Of a DNA stretch of 64,000 nucleotides, positions 49,959 through 57,871 are shown in pieces. This DNA is from Agromyces cerinus (GTDB lineage Bacteria > Actinomycetota > Actinomycetes > Actinomycetales > Microbacteriaceae): contig NZ_JAFBCT010000001.1 in NCBI RefSeq assembly GCF_016907835.1, positions 1,860,001 through 1,924,000 on the forward strand, given 5' to 3'. The translations under genes were made by a program, and so were the position numbers. The number at the start of each line of letters is the position of its first letter. The first letter of the stretch is position 1. The notes beneath the pieces were generated by a model. It worked only from the letters and a program-made list of their open reading frames with translations, did not search any database and was not told the origin of the DNA.

Positions 49959-50303
49959 TCAGGTGAACAGCTTGATGACGTGCTCGCCGACGATCAGGTA
50001 GATGCCGTAGATCACGGCCGCGCCGCTGACGACGAAGCACGCCCATGCGCCGACGAGCGCAGCGCGTTTCTGTCGTTCGCTCAGCGGGCTCTTCTTCGCC
50101 GCCTTGGCCGCTCGCTTCTCGGCCTGGCGGATCTCGGCGGGTGTCACCACGGTGATCGCGTCGGTGAACTCGGCGGGCGTCACGATGGGTGTGCGCCCCG
50201 ACAGCGTGAGGAGCCGGACGCCGAGGGCGTATGCGGAGACCACGACGATCGTGCCGATCATGGCGGAGACGAAGACGAGGAGGAACGCACCCAGGTCGAT
50301 CAC
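49959..50303 (-). CDS. Small membrane protein co-encoded with the PiT transporter
   Basis: A 114-residue protein with a membrane helix at each end (around residues 5-27 and 85-108) and a highly charged middle (EIRQAEKRAAKAAKKSPLSE). I do not recognise a family. The GTG at 50303 overlaps the PiT stop by 4 nt (GTGA), so its synthesis is coupled to the transporter. A role as regulator or partner of the transporter is inferred from context only, analogous to the PhoU-like partner that PiT genes have in other bacteria, but it is not PhoU-like. Confidence 0.7.
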   Translation of the reverse strand: MIDLGAFLLVFVSAMIGTIVVVSAYALGVRLLTLSGRTPIVTPAEFTDAITVVTPAEIRQAEKRAAKAAKKSPLSERQKRAALVGAWACFVVSGAAVIYGIYLIVGEHVIKLFT

Positions 50304-51475
50304 GAGGTCACCTTCTTCTTCGGCTTCGGGTTGCGCTTGATCTTCACGGCGCGCCCCGAGTGGGCGACCTCGCTCACCACATTGTGGTGGGAGACCTCGT
50401 TGCGCCGCGACCAGAGGAAGATGCCGATGATCACGGAGACGCCGACGATGGTGTCGATGATGATGCCGATGACGCCGAGATGGGCGACGACCGCGGCGAG
50501 TGCGCCCACGCCGCCCGCCGCCGGCAAGGTCAGGAGCCAGCCGACACCGATGCGGCCGGCGGTGCGCCAGCGCACCTTCGAACCCCTGCGGCCGAGGCCG
50601 GAGCCGATGACCGAGCCCGAGGCGACCTGGGTGGTCGACAGGGCGAAGCCGACGTGGCTCGAGGCCAGGATGGTCGCGGCGGTCGCGGTCTCGGCGGCGA
50701 AGCCCTGTGCGGGCTTCACGTCGGTCAGGCCGGTGCCGAGCGTCTTGATGATGCGCCAGCCGCCCATGTACGTGCCGAGGGCGATCGCAATGGCGCAGGT
50801 GACGATGACCCAGAGCTGCACCTCGGAGCCGGCGGGCTGCAGGCCAGCAGCGACGAGGGTCAGGGTGATGACGCCCATCGTCTTCTGCGCGTCGTTGGTG
50901 CCGTGCGCGAGGGCGACGAGCGACGAGGAGAAGATCTGCGCGTGGCGGAACCGGTCGCGCCCGTCGGGCTTGCCATCGTAGCGCCGGGTGATGGCGTAGG
51001 CGAGCTTCGTCGCGCCGTAGGCGATGAGCCCTGCCGTCACCGGGGCGAGCAGCGCGGGCAGGATGACCTTCGACATCACGACCGCGAAATCGATCGCGCC
51101 GATGCCCGCACCCACGATCACCGCGCCGATCAGCCCGCCGAAGAGCGCGTGGCTCGACGACGACGGCAGGCCGAGCAGCCACGTGATCATGTTCCACACG
51201 ATCGCGCCGATGAGGCCCGCGAAGATGAGCTCTGGCGCGAGCGAGCCCATGTCGTCCTCTTTGATGATGCCGCCCGAGATGGTCTTGGCCACCTCGGTGG
51301 AGAGGAACGCGCCGATCAGGTTCAGGATCGCGGCGAGCCCGACGGCGACCTTCGGCTTCAGCGCACCCGTGGCGATGGGGGTCGCCATCGCGTTGGCGGT
51401 GTCGTGGAACCCGTTGGTGAAGTCGAAGAAGAGCGCCAGTGCGATGACCAGCACGACGATGAGGGTGAGATCCAC
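50300..51475 (-). CDS. pit: PiT-family low-affinity inorganic phosphate transporter
   Basis: A 391-residue transporter with about ten helices and the duplicated PiT motifs: FDFTNGFHDTANAMATPIAT near residue 17, SSSSHALFGGLIGAV, VALAHGTNDAQKTMGVITLT and a C-terminal repeat. A Lys-rich tail (AVKIKRNPKPKKKVTS) ends it. It brings phosphate in with protons as a metal-phosphate complex. GTG start. A possible PHO box lies 41-62 nt upstream, and a TAGGAT box lies about 100 nt upstream within the end of the NUDIX gene. Confidence 0.95.
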   Translation of the reverse strand: MDLTLIVVLVIALALFFDFTNGFHDTANAMATPIATGALKPKVAVGLAAILNLIGAFLSTEVAKTISGGIIKEDDMGSLAPELIFAGLIGAIVWNMITWLLGLPSSSSHALFGGLIGAVIVGAGIGAIDFAVVMSKVILPALLAPVTAGLIAYGATKLAYAITRRYDGKPDGRDRFRHAQIFSSSLVALAHGTNDAQKTMGVITLTLVAAGLQPAGSEVQLWVIVTCAIAIALGTYMGGWRIIKTLGTGLTDVKPAQGFAAETATAATILASSHVGFALSTTQVASGSVIGSGLGRRGSKVRWRTAGRIGVGWLLTLPAAGGVGALAAVVAHLGVIGIIIDTIVGVSVIIGIFLWSRRNEVSHHNVVSEVAHSGRAVKIKRNPKPKKKVTS

Positions 51476-51515
51476 CGGCGTCTTTCTCTGGGATCGGTGA
51501 CTCCCGGATGAGGGA

Positions 51516-51537
51516 GTTCACCAGATGTTCAAGGGAC
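51516..51537. promoter_or_regulatory. Possible PHO box upstream of pit
   Basis: Two direct GTTCA repeats (51516 and 51527) with an 11-nt period on the plus strand, the layout of actinobacterial PhoP boxes. Seen from the pit gene they read as TGAAC repeats. If transcription starts at the TAGGAT box (51579-51574), the site is inside a hairpin-rich leader rather than upstream of the promoter. Confidence 0.4.
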
Positions 51538-51576
51538 GTGCCTTGCAGAAGCAAGTCCGCCATGCACGAATCGATC

Positions 51577-52059
51577 CTACGTGACGGTGCTGTGCTCCTC
51601 CACCACCGTAGCGAGGTCGGCACCGAACACGAAGGTGCGCCGCACCGTGCCGCCGGCGAGCACGTCGGGCAGCCACCGGCTCGCGTCGTCCCACATCTCG
51701 TCGAGCGGGATCTCGCGCACGTCGAACCACACGGGGTCGAGCTCGTCCGACGGCACGGGCTCGCCCGTCCAGCTGCGGCACACGAACACGTTGGACTCCT
51801 GGCTCCACGACTCCTTGTGCGGGAAGAGGTAGCTCAGGATGCCGCGCGGCTCGAGGTCGGCCGTCGCGACGACGAGACCCGACTCCTCGAAGACCTCGCG
51901 CACCGCGGCATCCGTCGCCGACTCGCCCGGCTCGAGCTTGCCGCCGGGCGCGACGAAGTAGCCCATGCCGAGGCCGTGCTTCTTGCGCCCCAGGAGCACC
52001 TCCACGCGCCCCGCCCGCTCGCGCAGGAGGTAGCAGACGCACACCTGGGGCAGTGGCAC
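51577..52059 (-). CDS. NUDIX hydrolase, MutT/8-oxo-dGTP type
   Basis: A 160-residue NUDIX protein. The NUDIX box is complete: GGKLEPGESATDAAVREVF followed by EESGL. KKHGLGMGYFVAPGGKLEPG resembles human MTH1-type 8-oxo-dGTPases, and the LSYLFPHKESW segment fits that subgroup. It would cleave oxidised nucleotides to limit mutation. The GTG at 52059 lies 2 nt after the phosphofructokinase stop, so both genes are in one operon. No good ribosome site is visible, suggesting coupling. Confidence 0.9.
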   Translation of the reverse strand: MPLPQVCVCYLLRERAGRVEVLLGRKKHGLGMGYFVAPGGKLEPGESATDAAVREVFEESGLVVATADLEPRGILSYLFPHKESWSQESNVFVCRSWTGEPVPSDELDPVWFDVREIPLDEMWDDASRWLPDVLAGGTVRRTFVFGADLATVVEEHSTVT

Positions 52060-52061
52060 GC

Positions 52062-53093
52062 TCAGCCGAAGAGGATCTTCGCCTCGTCGTAGCGCGACTG
52101 CGGCACCTGATTGAGGGTGCCGACCGCGTCGGCGATCGAGACGGTCTGGATGTCGGTGCCGCGGAGGGTGACCATCGATCCCCATGCGCCGTCGTAGACC
52201 GCGTCGACCACGGCCATGCCGAGGCGCGTCGCGAGCACGCGGTCGAATGCGGTCGGCTCGCCGCCGCGCTGGATGTGACCGAGCACCGTGGCACGGGACT
52301 CGATGCCCGTGCGCTCCTCGATCATGGGAGCGATGAGCTCGGCGATGCCGCCGAGGCGGGGGCGGTTGAACGCGTCGAGGCCCTTGTGCGAGTGCGCCTC
52401 GGCCATGTCGTCGAACTTGAAGCCTTCGGCGACGACGACCAGCGGCGCCCGGCCGCGATCGCGCACCGACTCGACCCACTCGGTGATCTGCTCGATCGAC
52501 TGCGGCTGCTCGGGGATGAGGATCGCGTGCGCCCCGCCGGCCATGCCCGAGTGCAGGGCGATCCAGCCCACGTGGCGGCCCATGACCTCGAGCACCATGC
52601 AGCGCCCGTGCGAGTCGGCCGTCGTGCGCAGGCGGTCGATGGCCTCGGTCGCGATCTGCACGGCCGTGTCGAAGCCGAATGAGTAGTCGGTGGCCGCGAG
52701 GTCGTTGTCGATCGTCTTCGGCACGCCGATGACCTTGATGCCGCCCTCGTCGTAGAGGCGACGGGCTGCGGTCAGCGTGCCCTCGCCGCCGATCGCGACG
52801 ATCGCGTCGATGCCGTTGCGGTCGAGCATCTCCTGGATCTTCTCGGGGCCGCCGCCCTCGCCCTCGAACGGGTTGGTGCGGCTCGAGCCGAGGATCGTGC
52901 CGCCCTGCTTGGCGAGGCCGCGCACGTCGTGGCGCACGATGGGCACGATGTCCTCTTCGACGACGCCGCGCCAGCCGTTGCGGAAGCCGACGAACTCGGT
53001 GTCGTACGAGATGACGCCCTTCAGCACGGAACCGCGGATGACCGCGTTGAGGCCGGGGCAGTCGCCGCCCGATGTGAGGATGCCGATCTTCAT
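52062..53093 (-). CDS. pfkA: 6-phosphofructokinase
   Basis: A 343-residue phosphofructokinase of the actinobacterial group III type. Nucleotide site ILTSGGDCPGLNAVIRG, GGEGTLTAARRL and PKTIDNDLAATDYSFGFDTA (catalytic Asp and Lys), MGRHVGWIALHSG and a GHIQRGGEPTAFDR substrate region. The Gly in GGEGT with Lys in PKTIDND is the combination found in ATP-using group III enzymes, but PPi use cannot be excluded by eye. AAGGAG precedes the ATG. A TAGACT -10 box at 53166-53161 would give a leader of about 60 nt. It commits glucose-derived carbon to glycolysis. Confidence 0.95.
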   Translation of the reverse strand: MKIGILTSGGDCPGLNAVIRGSVLKGVISYDTEFVGFRNGWRGVVEEDIVPIVRHDVRGLAKQGGTILGSSRTNPFEGEGGGPEKIQEMLDRNGIDAIVAIGGEGTLTAARRLYDEGGIKVIGVPKTIDNDLAATDYSFGFDTAVQIATEAIDRLRTTADSHGRCMVLEVMGRHVGWIALHSGMAGGAHAILIPEQPQSIEQITEWVESVRDRGRAPLVVVAEGFKFDDMAEAHSHKGLDAFNRPRLGGIAELIAPMIEERTGIESRATVLGHIQRGGEPTAFDRVLATRLGMAVVDAVYDGAWGSMVTLRGTDIQTVSIADAVGTLNQVPQSRYDEAKILFG

Positions 53094-53160
53094 GCTCGTG
53101 GGACTCCTTGTTGCTCTGGGGTTCGTCGCCGGAGCCGCTTCATCGGGGCACGACTCCGGA

Positions 53161-53166
53161 AGTCTA
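53161..53166 (-). promoter_or_regulatory. Putative pfkA -10 element
   Basis: TAGACT on the minus strand, about 70 nt upstream of the ATG. The 53094-53229 gap holds only this element and the ribosome site. Confidence 0.5.
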
Positions 53167-53229
53167 GCGAACCTCGACTTCCCCTTCCGACCCGGGTCAC
53201 CCGAGCCGTGCGCCGTGCCTCGAATCGAC

Positions 53230-55506
53230 CTACAGCGCGCCGTCGAGCGCCTGACGCAGCAGGTGCTGCAGGGCGTCCAACTGCACCGAGTCCGCCGAAC
53301 CGGGCTCGACATCGCTGCCGTCGAGCGCACGGGCTGCGAGCCCCTGCTTCGAGTCGATGAGTTCGGCGATGCGCGCATCGATGGTGTGCGCGGCGATGAT
53401 GCGCCACGCGGTGACGGGCTCGTCCTGACCGATGCGGTGCACGCGGTCGATGGCCTGCGTCTGCTCGGCGGCGGTCCAGCTGAGCTCGGCGAGCACGACG
53501 TTCGACGCGGCCTGAAGGTTCACGCCGACGCCTGCCGCAGTGAGCGAGCAGACGGCGACGGCGACCTCGGGGTCGTTGTTGAACGCGTCGATCGCGGCCT
53601 GGCGCTGCAGGGCCGTCTGGTCGCCCCGGAGCGACACGGTGCGCAGCTCACGAGCTGCGAAGGCCGCCTCGGCCTGGTCCATGACGTCGATGTGCTTGGC
53701 GAAGAAGACGACCTTGCCGACCGAGCGCGCGAGCTGGGCCGCGTAGTCGGCGGCGAGCCCGGCCTTGGCCTGACCGATGCGTCGCACCATCGTGAAGACG
53801 TTCTCACCCGACTTCGTCGCCTTCGACTCCTCGAGCTCCGCGCTCGCGACGGCACGGATGAACTGGTCGCGCTGGTCGTCGTCGAGGTCGCCGACGCGCA
53901 GGTGCCGCGCCTCGACGAGTGCGCGGAAGCGTCCGGCGAGACGGTTGCCGAGCTCGCGCTCGGCGGCGCGCACCGAGCGGCCGAGTTCGTCATCGAGTTC
54001 GACGGGCAGGTCGGCGATGCGCTTGGCGGGCAGGTCGGCGGCGACGTCGACCTTGCGGCGACGCACGATGCCGAGGTCGATCACGGCGCGGCGTGCGGCG
54101 ATGTAGAAGCCGGGCTCGGCGGGCGTGAGCCCCGACTCCTCGAGCTTGCCGAGCAGTTCGGGCGAGGGCTTGTCGCCCTCGATCCAGCCGAGGAACTTCC
54201 AGATCGCGCGGAAGTCGTCGACGTCGTTGATGAGCGGCGTGCCCGTGAGGGCGAGCAGCAGCGGGTCGCCGCCCGGCGCGGCACGACGGATGCGGTCGGC
54301 GAGGGCGAGCACGTTCTTCGAACGCTGCGACTGCAGGTTCTTGATGAAGTGCGCCTCGTCGACGACCATGCCCTTGAACCCGAGGGTCGACAGCCACGCC
54401 ATGTGGCGGTCGAGCACGTCGTAGTTGACCACGACGACGTCGGCGAAGGCGTCGAGCGTGTCGCCGTCTCCGTGGATGACGGTCGCCCGGCGATGCGGGG
54501 TCCACCGCTCGACCTCGCGCGCCCAGTTCATCTTCACGACGTTCGGCACGACCGCGAGCAACGGGTAGGCGCCGGCGACGGATGCCGCGAGCACCGACTG
54601 CGCCGTCTTGCCGAGACCCGGCTCGTCCGCGAGCAGGAAGGTGCGGTGCCCCAGCCGAGCGCTTTCGATGAAACGCGCCTGGTGCTTCATGAGCTCGAGG
54701 CCGCGCGGCGCGAGCCGGTCGACCTTCGGCGCCTCGGGCAGCTCCATCGTGGCCGCCTGACCACCGGAGCCGACCTCGAACGACTTGAACAGCGGACCGA
54801 GCAGCTCCCAGTTGGCGAGCCGACGCACGGGCACGACCGGAGCTGCCTGCTTCGAGAAGTCGGGTGCGAGGAACGGGTTCGCGAGCTGCCGCGAGCGCAC
54901 GGATGCCGGGATCACCTGGTTCTCGCTGAGCACGGGCGTCACCTCGGCCTCGCGGGTGATGATGAGTTCATCGGGCGACAGCTCGGCACCCGACTCGAGC
55001 AGCCAGTCGCGGCGGAACCGCTGGGCGACGGTCGAGATCGAGGCGTCGGGCTCGAGCAGCGCGATGAGGCTCGTGTCGCGGGCCGCGGTCTTCGCGAGGA
55101 TCTGCGCGATGCCGTCGAGTCGCTTGAGGAGCTCGGAGCGGGCGGCATCCGTGATCTCGGTGTCGGCCTTGACCCGGGCGCGCTCTTCGCGCATGAGGAG
55201 TGCGATCACCTGGAACTTCGTGCGGTTCGTCGGGCCGAGCTTGCCCTTCTGCGCCTTCTGCTCCACCTCGCGCACCTTGCGCGCGAGGATCGGGATGATC
55301 GGTGCGTCATCGTCACGCGAACGCGTGCGCTGCCGCTGCCTCGTCTGGGCCAATGGTCCTCCAGTGTCTGGGCCGAATCCGTTTGTGCCGAATCCGGCGC
55401 CCCCCTCGACATCGTGAGATGGTCGAGACCGCTCGGCGGCACCGAACTGGTCGGTGGCCCGCGGTGCGCGAATCCCGAACCGAGCAGCACGCGAACTCGG
55501 GTTCAT
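53230..55506 (-). CDS. SNF2-family DNA helicase/ATPase (SMARCAL1-like)
   Basis: A 758-residue SWI2/SNF2 ATPase. The N-terminal 270 residues are charged and helical. The motor has motif I ADEPGLGKTAQSVL near residue 320, motif II VVDEAHFIKN, motif III LALTGTPLINDV and C-terminal lobe motifs ending in QAIDRVHRIGQDEP. No nuclease, methylase or restriction domain is attached and none is adjacent. By family it remodels DNA, probably fork or annealing activity. The ATG at 55506 is about 47 nt downstream of a TAGACT -10 box (55565-55560). It is divergent from a small acidic protein gene. Confidence 0.93.
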   Translation of the reverse strand: MNPSSRAARFGIRAPRATDQFGAAERSRPSHDVEGGAGFGTNGFGPDTGGPLAQTRQRQRTRSRDDDAPIIPILARKVREVEQKAQKGKLGPTNRTKFQVIALLMREERARVKADTEITDAARSELLKRLDGIAQILAKTAARDTSLIALLEPDASISTVAQRFRRDWLLESGAELSPDELIITREAEVTPVLSENQVIPASVRSRQLANPFLAPDFSKQAAPVVPVRRLANWELLGPLFKSFEVGSGGQAATMELPEAPKVDRLAPRGLELMKHQARFIESARLGHRTFLLADEPGLGKTAQSVLAASVAGAYPLLAVVPNVVKMNWAREVERWTPHRRATVIHGDGDTLDAFADVVVVNYDVLDRHMAWLSTLGFKGMVVDEAHFIKNLQSQRSKNVLALADRIRRAAPGGDPLLLALTGTPLINDVDDFRAIWKFLGWIEGDKPSPELLGKLEESGLTPAEPGFYIAARRAVIDLGIVRRRKVDVAADLPAKRIADLPVELDDELGRSVRAAERELGNRLAGRFRALVEARHLRVGDLDDDQRDQFIRAVASAELEESKATKSGENVFTMVRRIGQAKAGLAADYAAQLARSVGKVVFFAKHIDVMDQAEAAFAARELRTVSLRGDQTALQRQAAIDAFNNDPEVAVAVCSLTAAGVGVNLQAASNVVLAELSWTAAEQTQAIDRVHRIGQDEPVTAWRIIAAHTIDARIAELIDSKQGLAARALDGSDVEPGSADSVQLDALQHLLRQALDGAL

Positions 55507-55559
55507 TCACACCCAGCTCACGCGGTCGGACGAAGAACGGATTCGTCGTGCGCAGAGCC

Positions 55560-55605
55560 AGTCTAGCCTCAACCCCGTGCAAGATCGGCGCGACAGGCCT
55601 ACCCT
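55560..55605. promoter_or_regulatory. Divergent promoter elements of helicase and acidic mini-protein
   Basis: TAGACT at 55565-55560 (minus) serves the helicase; TACCCT at 55600-55605 (plus) ends 6 nt before the ATG of the small gene. Confidence 0.6.
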
Positions 55606-55611
55606 TGCCTC

Positions 55612-55815
55612 ATGGACGGTCTCGCAGGTGCGGGCGACGACCTCTCGCCCGATGATGAATTCACGGTGTCGCAAGACATGGAGTTCGAGGAACTCGACGA
55701 CGCTGCCGACGACGACGCGCGCTCGATCGACGACAGCCTCGACGACGAGGTACCCGGCGTCGACGCCGAGCGCCGGGTCGATCTCGGCGACGAGCCGGGC
55801 GCAGCCGCCGAGTAG
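55612..55815 (+). CDS. Small highly acidic protein
   Basis: A 67-residue protein rich in Asp and Glu (segments GDDLSPDDEFTVSQDMEFEE and DDAADDDARSIDDSLDDEVP). No membrane helix or known domain. TACCCT followed by 6 nt and ATG gives the leaderless start pattern seen at other genes here, which is the main argument that it is real. It is divergent from the SNF2 helicase. Acidic mini-proteins can mimic DNA or bind basic proteins, but nothing shows this directly. Confidence 0.62.
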   Translation: MDGLAGAGDDLSPDDEFTVSQDMEFEELDDAADDDARSIDDSLDDEVPGVDAERRVDLGDEPGAAAE

Positions 55816-55849
55816 CGTCCGGCGCACGAGGGCCGCGACACGGTGACGG

Positions 55850-57808
55850 TCAGACCCCGCCGCCGCCTCCGCCGCCTCCGCCGCCACCCGCGGAGCCGCC
55901 GCCGCCGGAGCCGCTCGACCCGGAACTCGACGCCGACCCCGACCACGACGAGCTGGAGGCGGAGGAGAACGACGAGATGCCCGACGCGAGCACTCCGGCG
56001 TTGAACCCGCTGGATCCGGAGTACCAGGAGGGCTCGGTGCCGACCTGCTCGTGCAGCGCCGAGAGCACCTCGGCCCATTCGCGCTCGAGGCCGAAGAGCA
56101 CGGCGTAGGGCAGCAGCCGTTCGTTGAGCTTCAGCACGGTCACCGGGTCGAGGGCGACGGTCGAGACCGGTGCGCCCGCGACATCCGTCGACGCGGCCCC
56201 GCCATCGGATGCCGCGGGCCGCTCCACCCTGAGCGCACCGCTCGGGCTCTGCAGCACGCGGAGCCGGTCGGCCTCGGCGAGCCGGATGTAGAGACGCAGG
56301 CCCTCGAGGTGGTCGCGGAGCGCGCGGCCCTGCTCGGTGAGCGGACGTACGCTGGCGACGGCGACGAGCGTCAGCACCGCCGCGAGGAACGCGATGCCGA
56401 AGCAGACGGCCGGCCAGAACCCGCCCATCTGGGCATCGAGCGCCATGACGCCGAGCACGAACGAGAGGATCGCGGCCACGCCCGCGATCACGAGGAGCAG
56501 CACCCGGAGCCCGAGGGCTGGCCGGCGGCGCAGGCCCGATGCGACCACGCGCTTGCCGATCGCCTGATTGATCCCGTACAGGCGCTTGCCGAGCGCCGTG
56601 TCGTTCGCGAGCTCGCGCCGCTCACCGGCTCGGCGGTCGCGGAAGAGCGCCGACACGACCGCATCGGCATCGGGATCGACAGGTGCGCCGCCGCCCACGT
56701 ACTCGACCGCGTACTTCTTCCTGCCGGATTCGACGATGCGCAACTGACCGGCGACCGCCCGTTCGAGGATCGTCGCCGTCACGCCCTTCGCCGACGCCCC
56801 GACCAGATCGGCGGAGACGAGCGTCGAGACGCCCGGCGGCGGCTCGTACTGGGCGATGATCGTGCCGCGCCCGGGATGGTCGCGCCACCGGGTGAGACGC
56901 AGGAACAGCGCCGCCGCCGCGGAGAGCACGGCGATCACGGCTGCGACGGCCCCGCCGACCGCAGCGGGCGACGAGCCGAACGCCTCATCGCGCGGCACGA
57001 AGGTGTCGGCGTCGAACGCCAGCGCGAGAGTGAGCGTCTCGAGCGGCAGCAGGTCAAACACCTCGGCCGTGATGACGGGCGGTTGCGACTCCTCCTGGAG
57101 CGAATCGCAGGGTGTGCTCGAGCCCTCGGTGCCGCGATAGCAGGCGACCGCGCCGGTGCGGGCCGCGTCGAGGTCGTCGCTCAGGTGCAGTTCGGCGCTC
57201 ACCCGCCCGAACGGCTGGGCCCACCCCGTGCCGTTCACATCCCAGTAGAACTCGTCGATGTTCGCATCGTCGGGTTGCTGCGTGACGTTGTGCTGCCGAT
57301 AGCTGATGACGTAGGTCTGCTCGCCGTGCACGAAGTCGTCGGCGCGGATCGTGACGTAGAGGAAGTCCCCGTCATCGTCGTCGTCGGACTCCTCGACCTC
57401 GAACGAACGCGGCGCGCCGGTGCCGTCGGAGACCGTGATCTGCTCGATGTCGGTCGGGTGCCCGCGGTAGGAGCTCGGGATCGCACGCCGGATGCCGCGG
57501 TTCTGGTCGAACTCGGGGAACCGGGCGACGAGCGTCTCGGTCGCGTCGAGCACCGAGCGGCCGCCGTCATCGCGCGAGAGCTGGTAGACGGCGTCGAAGG
57601 AATCGAAGGTGAAGTCGTCGAGGCCGCTCGAGACATCTCCGATGACGGATGCCGCAGGCTCGGCGAGTGTTCGCGATGCTGCGGCTGCGGCGCTCGGAGC
57701 TGCGGTCATGACCGCTGCGGCCGGGAGCGCCGCGGCGAGCGCGGCCACGAGTCCGACGGCCGCGGCAGCGGCAGCGGTGCCGATCAGTGCGGTGCGGGAG
57801 CGGCGCAT
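55850..57808 (-). CDS. DUF2207 membrane protein with Gly-rich tail
   Basis: A 652-residue envelope protein. A signal peptide or anchor is at residues 8-34. The DUF2207 ectodomain follows (YQLSRDDGGRSVLDATETLV, YVISYRQHNVTQQPDDANID, EFYWDVNGTGWAQPFGRVSA), then membrane helices around residues 275-298, 425-450 and 455-480 and a cytoplasmic part. The end is Ser/Gly-rich and finishes with a run of about eleven Gly, encoded by repeated GGC/GGT codons, usual for this family. The ATG is 6 nt after TAGCGT on the minus strand. Function unknown. Confidence 0.88.
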   Translation of the reverse strand: MRRSRTALIGTAAAAAAVGLVAALAAALPAAAVMTAAPSAAAAASRTLAEPAASVIGDVSSGLDDFTFDSFDAVYQLSRDDGGRSVLDATETLVARFPEFDQNRGIRRAIPSSYRGHPTDIEQITVSDGTGAPRSFEVEESDDDDDGDFLYVTIRADDFVHGEQTYVISYRQHNVTQQPDDANIDEFYWDVNGTGWAQPFGRVSAELHLSDDLDAARTGAVACYRGTEGSSTPCDSLQEESQPPVITAEVFDLLPLETLTLALAFDADTFVPRDEAFGSSPAAVGGAVAAVIAVLSAAAALFLRLTRWRDHPGRGTIIAQYEPPPGVSTLVSADLVGASAKGVTATILERAVAGQLRIVESGRKKYAVEYVGGGAPVDPDADAVVSALFRDRRAGERRELANDTALGKRLYGINQAIGKRVVASGLRRRPALGLRVLLLVIAGVAAILSFVLGVMALDAQMGGFWPAVCFGIAFLAAVLTLVAVASVRPLTEQGRALRDHLEGLRLYIRLAEADRLRVLQSPSGALRVERPAASDGGAASTDVAGAPVSTVALDPVTVLKLNERLLPYAVLFGLEREWAEVLSALHEQVGTEPSWYSGSSGFNAGVLASGISSFSSASSSSWSGSASSSGSSGSGGGGSAGGGGGGGGGGGV

Positions 57809-57871
57809 GCCCCTACGCTAGCGCGGTCGCGGGCCCCGACGGGCTACCCCGTTCGAGGCCCGCGTCGCAGC

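Noticed and set aside
52062..53093. Assignment of phosphofructokinase as PPi-dependent
   Set aside because: Lys in PKTIDND would allow it, but the Gly in GGEGT fits ATP-dependent group III enzymes; the evidence is not decisive.
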